From positions 62,001 to 126,000 of the forward strand of contig NZ_JAUOQH010000007.1 in assembly GCF_030547075.1 (NCBI RefSeq): 64,000 nt of DNA, written 5' to 3'. Position numbers and translations under genes: made by a program. The DNA is from Alteromonas sp. 1_MG-2023. GTDB lineage: Bacteria > Pseudomonadota > Gammaproteobacteria > Enterobacterales > Alteromonadaceae. The notes below the pieces were generated by a model. The model was not told the DNA's origin and did not search any database. It worked only from the letters and a program-made list of their open reading frames with translations. This document shows, piece after piece, positions 53,868 to 63,158 of this stretch; position 1 is the first letter of the stretch; each line of letters begins with the position of its first letter.

Positions 53868-54899
53868 TTAGGCTACACGCTCTTCGCCCCAAGAAAGTGA
53901 GGGAATGGTTACGCCATCTTTATCAAAATGCATAATTTTGCTTTCTGCGGCAGTCAGGTTAATAGTGTCGCCATAGCTAACAGGACAATCACCATCTGCT
54001 TTAACCGTAAGTGTGCCAGCGCCTTCTACATGCACGTGCAAAAAGGTTTCAGAGCCTAGGTGCTCTACTACGCCCACTTTACCACTCCATAACCCTCGCT
54101 CTTGGGTAATTTTAAGGTGCTCTGGGCGCACCCCAATAGAGTGAGTGTCGTCGCCTGCTTTCGCTGGCACTTCAATGAAGTTCATTTTTGGCGAACCAAT
54201 AAAGCCAGCTACAAAGCGGTTAACTGGCTTTTGGTAAAGCTCTAGCGGCGTGCCCACTTGTTCTATAATACCGCCATTAAATACCGCAATACGATCTGCC
54301 ATGGTCATGGCTTCCACCTGATCGTGGGTTACGTAAATCATGGTGGTATCTAAACTTTTATGAAGTTCAGATATTTCTAGGCGCATGTTAACCCGAAGCG
54401 ATGCATCTAGGTTAGATAATGGTTCGTCGAACAAAAATGCCGAAGGTTGGCGAACAATGGCACGGCCAATCGCCACACGCTGACGCTGCCCGCCAGATAA
54501 CTGACCAGGCTTGCGGTCAAGATAATCGGTAAGGTTCAGCATTTTAGCCGCTTTTTCTATTTTTTCATCAATCACCGCAGGCGCAACTTTTGCGCGCTTA
54601 AGCGGAAACGCAATATTGCTGCGTACAGACATATGCGGGTATAACGCGTAAGACTGAAATACCATGGCCAAACCACGTTTAGCTGGCGGCATATTAGTGG
54701 CATCTTCACCGTCAATATCGATGTTGCCGCTAGTAGTATCTTCAAGCCCTGCAATCATACGAAGCAAGGTAGATTTACCGCAACCCGATGGCCCAACGAA
54801 TACAATGAATTCACCGTCGCGGATATGTAAATCTAGCGGCTTAATAACATTTACATCGCCAAAGCTTTTAGTCACTTGTTTTAAAGTAATGCTTCCCAT
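53868..54899 (-). CDS. Polyol/sugar ABC transporter ATP-binding protein (UgpC/MalK/SmoK type)
   Basis: A 343-residue cytoplasmic ATPase. Walker A is GPSGCGKST, the signature is [14 protein letters not shown], Walker B is [12 protein letters not shown], and the switch His is in [14 protein letters not shown]. The C-terminal regulatory OB domain contains [10 protein letters not shown]. It energises the two permeases just upstream; it starts 11 bases after the permease gene. Close to SmoK/MtlK-type ATPases of polyol transporters. Confidence 0.95.
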   Translation of the reverse strand: MGSITLKQVTKSFGDVNVIKPLDLHIRDGEFIVFVGPSGCGKSTLLRMIAGLEDTTSGNIDIDGEDATNMPPAKRGLAMVFQSYALYPHMSVRSNIAFPLKRAKVAPAVIDEKIEKAAKMLNLTDYLDRKPGQLSGGQRQRVAIGRAIVRQPSAFLFDEPLSNLDASLRVNMRLEISELHKSLDTTMIYVTHDQVEAMTMADRIAVFNGGIIEQVGTPLELYQKPVNRFVAGFIGSPKMNFIEVPAKAGDDTHSIGVRPEHLKITQERGLWSGKVGVVEHLGSETFLHVHVEGAGTLTVKADGDCPVSYGDTINLTAAESKIMHFDKDGVTIPSLSWGEERVA

Positions 54900-54910
54900 T
54901 TGAAATACTC

Positions 54911-55735
54911 CTACTTAACCGCGCCGAAACTTAATCCGCGCACTAATTGTTTTTGACTGAACCAACCAAGAATAAGGATTGGCACCACAGCCATCACAGA
55001 GGCGGCTGATAATTTCGCGTAAAATAAGCCTTCTGGGCTTGAATAACTGGCAATAAAGGCAGTTAACGGTGCTGCGTTCGCGGCAGTAAGAATGAGTGTC
55101 CAAAAGGCTTCATTCCACGCCAAAATAACGTTTAACAGCAAGGTCGATGCAATGCCGGGTAAGGCGATTGGTAGCAACACATGAAAGATTTCTTCTTTAA
55201 TACCCGCGCCATCCATACGCGCCGCTTCAAGAATTTCATGAGGGATTTCCCTGAAATAGGTATAAAGCATCCACACCATGATAGGTAAGTTAATTAGTGT
55301 CATTACAATCACCAAACCTAAGCGGGTATCTAGCAAACCGAAATCGCGGAATAATAGATAAATAGGAATAAGCACCCCTACTGGTGGAAGCATTTTGGTT
55401 GATAGCATCCACATCAATAGGTTTTTAGTACGCTTGGTTTGCACAAATGCCATCGACCATGCAGCCGGAATAGCAATAAGTAGCCCAAGCAAACTTGCTC
55501 CTAATGAGATGATCACAGAGTTCATAAAGTGATCGAAATAAGGTGAGCGTGCTAACACATCTTTGTAGTTCTCTAGCGTCCACTCAAACATGAATAAACT
55601 TGGAGTGGCCGAGATAGCTTCCGATTCTGTTTTAAAGCTGGTGATCATGGTCCAAAGAATAGGAAAGAAAATCATCCCACTGATAGTCCACGCTAAAATG
55701 GTGTAAACGACTTTTGATTTATTGCTACTGTTCAT
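54911..55735 (-). CDS. Polyol/sugar ABC transporter permease (MalG/SmoG type)
   Basis: A 274-residue inner-membrane protein with six membrane segments. The EAA loop [23 protein letters not shown] contacts the ATPase. It belongs to the MalG-like class of carbohydrate permeases. The start lies three bases from the end of the partner permease, suggesting coupling. Confidence 0.92.
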   Translation of the reverse strand: MNSSNKSKVVYTILAWTISGMIFFPILWTMITSFKTESEAISATPSLFMFEWTLENYKDVLARSPYFDHFMNSVIISLGASLLGLLIAIPAAWSMAFVQTKRTKNLLMWMLSTKMLPPVGVLIPIYLLFRDFGLLDTRLGLVIVMTLINLPIMVWMLYTYFREIPHEILEAARMDGAGIKEEIFHVLLPIALPGIASTLLLNVILAWNEAFWTLILTAANAAPLTAFIASYSSPEGLFYAKLSAASVMAVVPILILGWFSQKQLVRGLSFGAVK

Positions 55736-55738
55736 TAT

Positions 55739-56611
55739 CTAGCCCTCCAAATTCTTGCCAATAAGGCGCATTAAGAAGATGGCAACAATATTGGCAATTA
55801 TCACAGCCACAATTCCACCTGCTGAACCGCCGCCCACATCAAACTGAAGTAGCGATTGGGTATAAATTAAGTACGTAATATTGGTAGAGGAATAACCTGG
55901 GCCACCACTCGTGGTAACCAGAATTTCAGCAAAAATAGACAGCAAGAAAATGGTTTCAATAAGTATTACTGCAGTCACTGCACGTGATAAATGCGGCAAT
56001 ACAATATAAATAAACTTACTGAACGGGCCCGCACCATCTAAGTCAGCTGCTTCTAATTGCTCTCTATCTAGCGATTGAATAGCCGTAAGTAAAATTAGCG
56101 CAGCAAAAGGTAGCCACTGCCACGACACAATAATGATGATGGACAGCAACGGAATTTCTGCAAAGAAATCGATTGGGGTTGCACCAAAGAACTCGGCAAG
56201 GTGAGCAAATAGCCCATTTACTGGGTTCATGAACATGTTTTTCCACACTAATGCGGAAACTGTCGGCATAACAAAAAATGGTGCCAATACCATTATGCGG
56301 ACATAGTTTCTGCCCCATATAGCTTGGTCGAGCAATATGGCTAAACCAATACCGCCGCAGATGGTGATAAATAGCACACCGCCTACTAGCAATAAGGTAT
56401 TAAAAAATGACTCTATAAACGCAGGGTCGGTGAGAAAAAACTCGTAGTTCAAAAAGCCTATAAATTCATTATCGCCAGGCATGAGCAAGTTATAATCTAA
56501 AAACGAGAAATATAACGTCATGCAAAGTGGAACAATCATCCAAGCTAACAGCAAGGTGACCGAAGGAAACAGCATCATTTTGGCTAACGTACGAGATTGG
56601 GTTGTCGCCAT
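55739..56611 (-). CDS. Polyol/sugar ABC transporter permease (MalF/SmoF type)
   Basis: A 290-residue inner-membrane protein with six membrane segments and the EAA loop REQLEAADLDGAGPFSKFIYIVLP. The start is the ATG at 56611 preceded by AAGGGG; the frame stays open to 56659 but the extension is not family-like. It follows the binding-protein gene by about 70 bases. Confidence 0.9.
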   Translation of the reverse strand: MATTQSRTLAKMMLFPSVTLLLAWMIVPLCMTLYFSFLDYNLLMPGDNEFIGFLNYEFFLTDPAFIESFFNTLLLVGGVLFITICGGIGLAILLDQAIWGRNYVRIMVLAPFFVMPTVSALVWKNMFMNPVNGLFAHLAEFFGATPIDFFAEIPLLSIIIIVSWQWLPFAALILLTAIQSLDREQLEAADLDGAGPFSKFIYIVLPHLSRAVTAVILIETIFLLSIFAEILVTTSGGPGYSSTNITYLIYTQSLLQFDVGGGSAGGIVAVIIANIVAIFLMRLIGKNLEG

Positions 56612-56680
56612 TGCTAAGCCCCTTACAAGTAAAAAATAGTGGGTAAGTGCGCCTTGCACCTACCCGTAGTTAAGGTTTTA

Positions 56681-57988
56681 TTATTTTGGGTAACGTGCTT
56701 TACGCATGGCTCTTTCAACTAATCGCTGTGAGCTTTGAAGTGCTTGGTCTACCGTCATGCGGCCCGTTAGTGCTGCACTAAACTGCTGACCTACTGCCGT
56801 ACCTATTCCTTGGAACTCAGGAATAGCCACAAACTGGACACCCACATAAGGCACAGGCTCTACCGTTGGATTTTTAGGATCTGCTGAGTTGATAGAATCA
56901 AGGGTAATTTGCGCAAATGGCGCCGCGTTCATGTACTCAGGGTTTTCGTAAAGTGAGGCACGGGTACCTGGAGGTACATTTGCCCAACCTTTCTTTTCAG
57001 CGACTAACGCAGAGTATTCTTTTGAGGTAGCCCAGCTAATGAACTTCATCGCCGCATCACTCTTTTTGCTGCTTGAAGGAATAGCCAATGTCCAAGCCCA
57101 CAACCAGTTACCGCGCTTACCAAGGCCGTTATCTGGCGCTAGTGCGAAGCCTACTTTGTCGGCAACCTCAGAATCTTTCTCGTTAGTTACAAAACCGCCT
57201 GCAACCGTTGCATCAATCCAAATACCGCATTTACCGGTTTGGAACAGCGCTAGGTTTTCATTAAAGCCGTTTGCTGATGAACCTGGAGGGCCATACTTGT
57301 CCATTACATCAACATAGTATTCTAGGGTGTCTTTCCATGCTTTTGAGTCGAACTGAGGTTTCCAGTTTTCATCAAACCAGCGTGCGCCAAACGAGTTAGA
57401 CATAGACGTTAGCAACGCAATGTTTTCACCCCATCCCGCTTTACCACGAAGGCAAATGCCGTAAACGCCTGCATCTTTGTCTGTCATTGCTTCGGCAGCT
57501 TCGCGGATAAACTTCCACGTAGGGGCTTTAGGCATTTCAAGGCCGGCTTTCGCCATTAAGTCAGTGCGGTACATTACCATCGAGCTTTCGCCGTAAAACG
57601 GAGCTGCATAGAGTTTGTTATCTACCGACAGACCGCTACGAATAGCAGGCAGCAAGTCTTCTACATCGTAATCAGCGCCAAGACCATCAAGTTCTTCTAG
57701 CCAACCTTGGTTTCCCCAAATTGGCACCTCATAGGTACCAATGGTCATCACATCGTACTGGCCGCCACCGGTGGCTACGTCGGTAGTAACACGTTGGCGA
57801 AGAATGTTTTCTTCTAGCGTTACCCACTTAAGGTCGATACCTGGGTTCTTCTTTTCAAAATCGCTACTAAGCTCTTTCATGGCAATCATGTCGCCATTGT
57901 TCACCGTGGCGATAGTAATCGTTTCAGCTTGCGCTGCCGTGGTTATTGCCAATGCGCTGGCAATCACTAAAGATAATTTTTTCAACAT
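56681..57988 (-). CDS. Periplasmic polyol-binding protein (SmoE/MtlE type)
   Basis: A 435-residue binding protein with signal peptide (1-21, ending AQA). ITIATVNNGDMIAMKELSSDF, LEENILRQRVTTDVATGGG, and YDVMTIGTYEVPIWGNQGWL closely match sorbitol/mannitol-binding proteins SmoE and MtlE, so a sugar alcohol is the likely substrate. It precedes the two permeases and the ATPase on the same strand; together they form a complete importer. Neither a polyol dehydrogenase nor a local regulator is in the window. Confidence 0.88.
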   Translation of the reverse strand: MLKKLSLVIASALAITTAAQAETITIATVNNGDMIAMKELSSDFEKKNPGIDLKWVTLEENILRQRVTTDVATGGGQYDVMTIGTYEVPIWGNQGWLEELDGLGADYDVEDLLPAIRSGLSVDNKLYAAPFYGESSMVMYRTDLMAKAGLEMPKAPTWKFIREAAEAMTDKDAGVYGICLRGKAGWGENIALLTSMSNSFGARWFDENWKPQFDSKAWKDTLEYYVDVMDKYGPPGSSANGFNENLALFQTGKCGIWIDATVAGGFVTNEKDSEVADKVGFALAPDNGLGKRGNWLWAWTLAIPSSSKKSDAAMKFISWATSKEYSALVAEKKGWANVPPGTRASLYENPEYMNAAPFAQITLDSINSADPKNPTVEPVPYVGVQFVAIPEFQGIGTAVGQQFSAALTGRMTVDQALQSSQRLVERAMRKARYPK

Positions 57989-58149
57989 TGGGTAGTTCCC
58001 CTATAGGTTTTGAAGGGCATGACTTTCCCCTCCCCTCTTTTAGTGGGATTAAAAAGTTATGCGGTTTTCATTACTTAATGTTTAGGTTGGTTTGAAAGTG
58101 TTAATGGCTCAGAACAAGCCACTAACACTGTTGAACGTTATTTAATTTT

Positions 58150-59565
58150 TTAGAACTTCACTGATATTTCAGAGGTGATGCCGTCGAAACCTTGTCCAAT
58201 TTGGCCACCAGAGTTGGCGCCCTCTTCTTGGTTAACGTATTCCACTTTCCACAAGGTTCTGTCGTTTATCCAGTAACCTGCAGATACTTGCAAGCGTGTT
58301 ACGTCGTTATCCGATTGTTCAATTAAATCAGATGTATTTTCAGCCTCGGCATAGCGCGCTGCTACGTAAAGCTTCTCTGGAAGAATATATTGCTGGGCTT
58401 CTAACACCCAGTACTGCACCGATGAATCACCTTCAATCACTTGGTTTGAATCAAAGGTGGTACCTGTAGGGTCTAGCACACCATCGGTACCGAAGTACGT
58501 GATACCCGCTACTGCGTTACCATCGCTATCTGCAAAGGTATAATCGTCAGACGCTTTACCCAACATTACGATAACGCTGGTTTGATCAGACGGCTGGTAA
58601 GCTAAGTTCAATTGCATGATTGACTGGTTAAGGCCAGGTAACGCACCAACGTGAGTATCACGCTCGCTAGAGGCTGAAGCAGAGAAGTTATAGTTTTCAC
58701 CATCACCGAAACGATAGTTGGTAGTGGTTACGCCATCAAGGCTTGCCACACCGTCGGCAAAGACTAACTGGTCACCTTGATTAGCTTTGAAAAGGTTTAA
58801 GCCAGCTTTGAAACCGCCTTTAAATTCAAGAGTACCTTGCAAGCGGTAGTTATAACCTCGGTCTTCTTGAAACGCTTCGCCGAAGCTAGACGTAGTCATG
58901 TGACCCGCCACGTTATATGAACGCAGAATGCCGCTATCGAAGGTTTCGGTATAGCTCAATTGAATACCATTTTCTGCGGTTGCATAGTCGGTAATACCGT
59001 TTCCGATTAACGCGTTACCTTGGTTGTCAGCACCATCTTGGAATCCTTTGAACTGGAAAGGAGATGCGCCAATGTTACCTACACGCAAGATAAGATTTGA
59101 ATTCTCTTTTTCATAACCAGTAAGACCAAACATATCAAACTCGATGCCAGCGAAATCTTGGTGGAACGAGAAGTCTCTGTCGCCATTGTTACCAAAATCG
59201 TTTGGCTCTTCAGCAATATCAATGTCGGCTGTGATGTTGTCAGTAATTTTGAACTTGAACATCAAGTTTACGCGTAAACGGCCAAACCCGTCCGATTGCG
59301 TTTCATCTTCAGGGCGAAACGCGCCATCTTTTGCTTGAATAGCCTGATAGTTCTGCATGGCTAGAAAATTAACTTGAACACGACCATCTAAAAACTCGTT
59401 AGGTTCACTTGGCGGAACATACATAGGTTTTGCTTCGCTTAGCTCCTGAGCCATCACAAATGATGGCGCCGTAGCCGCCATAACTGCTGATGCCAGTATG
59501 CTTAACGCGGCAATTTTAGAATTAGGTCGAGAAGTCGCTTGATGAAGCTGGTTATTTTCTAACAT
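58150..59565 (-). CDS. Outer-membrane porin linked to the polyol importer
   Basis: A 471-residue protein with an extended N-terminus and a signal peptide ending VMAQ (about residue 39). The mature part is rich in alternating beta-strand pattern and ends in SVKF, a C-terminal Phe typical of outer-membrane barrels. Residues FRPEDETQSDGFGRLRVNLMFKF and WVLEAQQYILPEKLYVAARY fit a carbohydrate-selective porin type. It lies upstream of the transporter genes on the same strand, 161 bases before the binding-protein start, so it probably admits the polyol across the outer membrane. Confidence 0.8.
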   Translation of the reverse strand: MLENNQLHQATSRPNSKIAALSILASAVMAATAPSFVMAQELSEAKPMYVPPSEPNEFLDGRVQVNFLAMQNYQAIQAKDGAFRPEDETQSDGFGRLRVNLMFKFKITDNITADIDIAEEPNDFGNNGDRDFSFHQDFAGIEFDMFGLTGYEKENSNLILRVGNIGASPFQFKGFQDGADNQGNALIGNGITDYATAENGIQLSYTETFDSGILRSYNVAGHMTTSSFGEAFQEDRGYNYRLQGTLEFKGGFKAGLNLFKANQGDQLVFADGVASLDGVTTTNYRFGDGENYNFSASASSERDTHVGALPGLNQSIMQLNLAYQPSDQTSVIVMLGKASDDYTFADSDGNAVAGITYFGTDGVLDPTGTTFDSNQVIEGDSSVQYWVLEAQQYILPEKLYVAARYAEAENTSDLIEQSDNDVTRLQVSAGYWINDRTLWKVEYVNQEEGANSGGQIGQGFDGITSEISVKF

Positions 59566-60143
59566 GGTGAACCCTCAAGTTTCTATGTTTGGTTTTATAA
59601 AATAATTGGAATTTTCAACAGACTCGTGTCTGTAACTATTCTCTGTTCACTATGAGCATAACCCTCTAGGGCAAACCAATTCGGTCACATGCTCAACATG
59701 AGGGCATATGACCATTTTTATTTTTTAACGTCAACAACTTTTTTAACAATTAATTTTCATTTTTTCTTTAATTTATTACAAATTCTTTTATTTCATAAAC
59801 TTAAATATCAGTTAAGTTTTCTTAAATCGACACTCAATGTAAACAGAATAGATTTAACTGGGGAGGAAATTAGGGTTACTGAAACCTAAAATTAACAATT
59901 ACAAATCTAAAATTAAGAGCAAAAGTTAACATCAATAGCAATAAATCAGATCAATGCGCTGCAAAATTTTGGATACGGGCAATGGGTAAACTTGTTGATA
60001 CTGAGTTGTGAACAATTGCCACGAGGGTTATTAAGGAGCCTTGTTAATGAGCGCTGATATAGGGATTATCCATACGAAGCATTAATCACGCACAACGCCG
60101 TTACATAAAGTCTGAGCTTATACATAGCGCTTTACGTCCCGCT
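59566..60143. other. Promoter region of the porin/transporter genes
   Basis: About 580 bases without a supported gene. It contains a palindrome (59683-59713) upstream of the porin, then a very AT-rich tract (about 59714-59970), and a 12-codon frame at 60047-60085 with AAGGAG upstream. No regulator gene is nearby. Confidence 0.5.
59683..59713. promoter_or_regulatory. Nested palindrome, possible operator of the porin/polyol operon
   Basis: GGTCACATGC (59683-59692) / GCATATGACC (59704-59713) pair with one mismatch, and an inner CTCA-ACA-TGAG palindrome lies between them. It sits about 120-150 bases upstream of the porin start codon. Operator function is inferred from symmetry and position. Confidence 0.4.
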
Positions 60144-62267
60144 TTACTTTCCAGATTCGCGCCGTATTGTCACTCTTTTTTGTTGGGTAAGTTGTTCAAG
60201 CAAGTCTTTGTTAAAATCACCTCTTAACGCGGTTTCATCATGCACAGACTCTAAACCTACCCAGGTGTTTTTACCTGCGCTTTTAGCCATATATAAACAG
60301 GCGTCAGCCATTTCCACTAATTTCTCCCAATGGCATGTTGCCACTTTAGCCGTTACACAGGGGTAACAAACATACCCAACAGAACAAGTTATCGATAATG
60401 ACGACCCATCATGAATATCGAACTTCGATATATTTATGGCTTTCACTAAACGCCCGGCTAAATTTATTGCACTTTTACGATCAACGAATCGTGCCACAGC
60501 AACAAATTCTTCACCGCCCCAGCGAACAATATAATCAGATTGTCGAAATACCTCTTCTAAGCGTTTTGCAAACTCTACAAGCACTTCATCGCCAATTTGA
60601 TGGCCGTACTTATCATTAATTATTTTAAAGTCATCAATATCTACAATGAAAATGAGTAGGTCTGAACCTATGGGTTTACGACTTTTCCCTTGCCGCCAAT
60701 CAGAGAACTCTCTGTCACTTAAGGTTATATCTGTTTCAATAAATTTTTGCAGGTAGCGACGGTTTTTGAGGCCTGTAAGGCTGTCGGTTATGCTTTCTGA
60801 CTCTACTAATTTAAGCGAGTGAATAAGTTGCTGATTTTTCTCACTTAGCTCTCGAGTTTGAATGCGCACTTGCTCTTCTAAGCGCTTATTAACTCTTCGC
60901 AATGTGTAACGTCGATAGATAAAAAACAGAAGTGAAAATACGATGAGAATAAAGCCGATGAACACGTTTTTTAATAGTAACTGCTCGTTAAGCTTAGCTT
61001 CTTCCAGCGCTTGCTCTTTTGTTTTCAGGTCTAATTCTAGTTTTTTGCGCACGGTTTCCGTTTGTGCCTGTGCTTTCGTTATTGCTTCAACCTTGTTTTC
61101 ATCGTTAAGTTTTTCTTTCACTCGCATGAGTTCTTTAAGTGACGGGAAAGCACTTTCATACCGGCTCATCGCCTCGAACGAATTAACTTTCACTTCGAAA
61201 AAATCGGCTTCAAGTGGCAACCTTTCCGCCTGTTGTGCTTTCTCTATTCCCTGATTGGCATAGCTGATTGCAACATCATAATTTTCAGTCAGTAAGGCGT
61301 GTTTTGCAGCAACCACCAGGGCATTTAGTTCAAGTGCAGGGTACCGACCACCTGCGCCCTTCAAAACACTCTGAATAACGTCATTAGCAAGGTTATATTT
61401 GCCTGTCGCAATATAAATTTTAGCTAACGTTAGCTTATACATATCGGCATATTCAGCCAACTCTACTTCATTAAACAAGCGAATAGCTTCATTGGCATGT
61501 ATAGCGGCCTTGTCGTATTCCGACAGGGCTAACAAAGACTCTGCAATTAACGCATTATTAAATGCTATGTTTTGTTTGATACCTAGTTTGGTGTCTATTT
61601 CTAATGAACTGTAGAAATATTCTAGCGCGCTTTGGTGATCGCCTAGCTTTGCGTTCAAACCGCCTAGGCTATACAACACCTGAGATGTCTCCGCATCACT
61701 TCCTGTAGAAGTCGCATTTTTTAATGCTGTTTGATATGCCGCAATAGCGCCTTCGTAGTCACCGGTAGCCCCTAATGCTAGACCAATGTAACTCCCTACA
61801 ATGCTTAAATTTTTCTTATCATTTAAGGCATTAAAAATACGATCTGCACGATCGTAGTAATCCAAGGCTAATGGGTAGTCAGATAAATTGTAATAGGAGT
61901 AACCGAGCTGTGTGTAAACAAAGGCGATAGCAAAGTCGTTAGACGACCGGGAGTAGGTTAGTTCTGCTGACTTTAATAATTCAATGGCTTCTTGGTAACG
62001 ATTTCGACTTATCTGATTTTCTGCTGAAATTGTCATTACATCAGCACTAAGCTCGGCGTCGGCTTTCTCTTCAGCAATATATTGCAGTTTACTCGTTAAC
62101 TGTTCAGCCTCTTTGATATTGCCAGATTCTCTTTCAGAACGAATAGACGACTTTAACGTATCTATATCGTTGATGCTCTGGGCAATAACCTGAGTACTTA
62201 CAACATAAGTACTTACATAAGCGCTTACAATCAACAAAAAATAAAATATGGATCGCAGGATAAGCAT
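60144..62267 (-). CDS. TPR-GGDEF diguanylate cyclase
   Basis: A 707-residue protein with an N-terminal signal/anchor segment (about 5-28) and a periplasmic TPR array (about 75-385, e.g. AFVYTQLGYSYYNLSDYPLALDYY and VGSYIGLALGATGDYEGAIAAYQ). A coiled coil (about 390-430), a membrane helix (about 432-452, VFIGFILIVFSLLFFIYRRY), another coiled coil and a GGDEF domain follow. The active site is WGGEEF, with RQSD five residues upstream as an intact I-site. Likely active cyclase responding to a periplasmic ligand or partner sensed by the TPRs. Confidence 0.9.
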   Translation of the reverse strand: MLILRSIFYFLLIVSAYVSTYVVSTQVIAQSINDIDTLKSSIRSERESGNIKEAEQLTSKLQYIAEEKADAELSADVMTISAENQISRNRYQEAIELLKSAELTYSRSSNDFAIAFVYTQLGYSYYNLSDYPLALDYYDRADRIFNALNDKKNLSIVGSYIGLALGATGDYEGAIAAYQTALKNATSTGSDAETSQVLYSLGGLNAKLGDHQSALEYFYSSLEIDTKLGIKQNIAFNNALIAESLLALSEYDKAAIHANEAIRLFNEVELAEYADMYKLTLAKIYIATGKYNLANDVIQSVLKGAGGRYPALELNALVVAAKHALLTENYDVAISYANQGIEKAQQAERLPLEADFFEVKVNSFEAMSRYESAFPSLKELMRVKEKLNDENKVEAITKAQAQTETVRKKLELDLKTKEQALEEAKLNEQLLLKNVFIGFILIVFSLLFFIYRRYTLRRVNKRLEEQVRIQTRELSEKNQQLIHSLKLVESESITDSLTGLKNRRYLQKFIETDITLSDREFSDWRQGKSRKPIGSDLLIFIVDIDDFKIINDKYGHQIGDEVLVEFAKRLEEVFRQSDYIVRWGGEEFVAVARFVDRKSAINLAGRLVKAINISKFDIHDGSSLSITCSVGYVCYPCVTAKVATCHWEKLVEMADACLYMAKSAGKNTWVGLESVHDETALRGDFNKDLLEQLTQQKRVTIRRESGK

Positions 62268-62426
62268 TGAAGTCCTGATACTTTGGGTTTCATCCGATGA
62301 ACTACTAAAAGAATAGTCACAAATGCTTGGTACTGCACATATTTATTTTGAAATAAGCTAATATCACTTTATGCTGCTTATAAACGCTTTTAAGCAGGTA
62401 AACTTCGTGTTGGAGCCGTTTTAAAA

Positions 62427-62459
62427 ATAAAAAAAGCCGAGCGATTTCTCGACTCGGCT
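62427..62459 (-). terminator. Terminator of the cytochrome c gene
   Basis: AGCCGAG (62435-62441) / CTCGGCT (62453-62459) with an A run to the left that becomes the U run in the leftward transcript. Confidence 0.9.
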
Positions 62460-62491
62460 GACAAAACGGGGTAACTTTTTTAATCGTATTT

Positions 62492-62992
62492 TTAGTCGAC
62501 CTCAATTTCGCCTTCTTCAATGGCCACTATTCTACGATCCTCTACATAGGTTTTTATGGCCCATAGTGTCTCTTGATCTAAAATGGGTTCAGACTGCCCC
62601 TCTGGAATACCGCCTAATGCAGGCATACCTTTCGACGATCCAAAGCGAAGGCGTTCTACATACCATTCGTCGTCTTCCATACTTTCTGGGTCAAGCAGAC
62701 GTAAATCGGGGTTTATACCACCAGATTGCGCGTGAAGGCCATGACAAACGGCGCAGTTATTTGAGTAGGCTGACTCGCCAAATTCATACACTTTCTTGTG
62801 GGTTTCCTCATCTAAATCACGATAAGGGTTTTGAAACACCCACCCATCTTCAGACTCATCACCATCGGTAATTTTCTGCATTTCAGAGCTATCTGCACCT
62901 TGGGGTGTTACATTGCCATGTGCAGCTATTTTGTGCGCCGTTAAGGCCAGAAAAAGCGTTGTAATTAATAGAGATACTTTTACTTTCATCAT
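62492..62992 (-). CDS. Periplasmic cytochrome c
   Basis: A 166-residue protein with signal peptide (1-24, ending KIAA). One haem site is Cys80-x-x-Cys83-His84 in NNCAVCHGLHAQSGG, and the likely sixth ligand is Met123 in KGMPALGG. It is downstream of a PQQ-dependent alcohol dehydrogenase gene on the same strand and probably accepts its electrons, as the c-type partners of methanol/ethanol dehydrogenases do. A terminator (63113-63138) lies between the two, so it may have its own promoter. Confidence 0.92.
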   Translation of the reverse strand: MMKVKVSLLITTLFLALTAHKIAAHGNVTPQGADSSEMQKITDGDESEDGWVFQNPYRDLDEETHKKVYEFGESAYSNNCAVCHGLHAQSGGINPDLRLLDPESMEDDEWYVERLRFGSSKGMPALGGIPEGQSEPILDQETLWAIKTYVEDRRIVAIEEGEIEVD

Positions 62993-63105
62993 TCGTACAT
63001 CCTCAAAAAGCTGATGAAAAAATTATACTGAATATGATGTTTGGGGTAACTCTACTTTGGTTTTGAAAGGCTCCTCCTTTGGGAGGATAAAGGTTATTTC
63101 AGATA

Positions 63106-63138
63106 TAAAAAAAGCCGATACCTACTAAGGTATCGGCT
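63106..63138 (-). terminator. Terminator of the PQQ dehydrogenase gene
   Basis: Eleven-base-pair stem AGCCGATACCT (63113-63123) / AGGTATCGGCT (63128-63138) with an A run on its left (U run in the transcript). Confidence 0.92.
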
Positions 63139-63158
63139 TCTATCGAACTTAAAACTAG

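Noticed and set aside
59689-59889. 66-codon frame in the AT-rich tract upstream of the porin.
   Set aside because: Composition is dominated by Phe, Leu and Lys as expected for random AT-rich DNA, and no ribosome site precedes it.
60047-60085. 12-codon frame with AAGGAG eight bases upstream.
   Set aside because: Good ribosome spacing but too short to distinguish from chance, and no adjacent gene that it could lead into.
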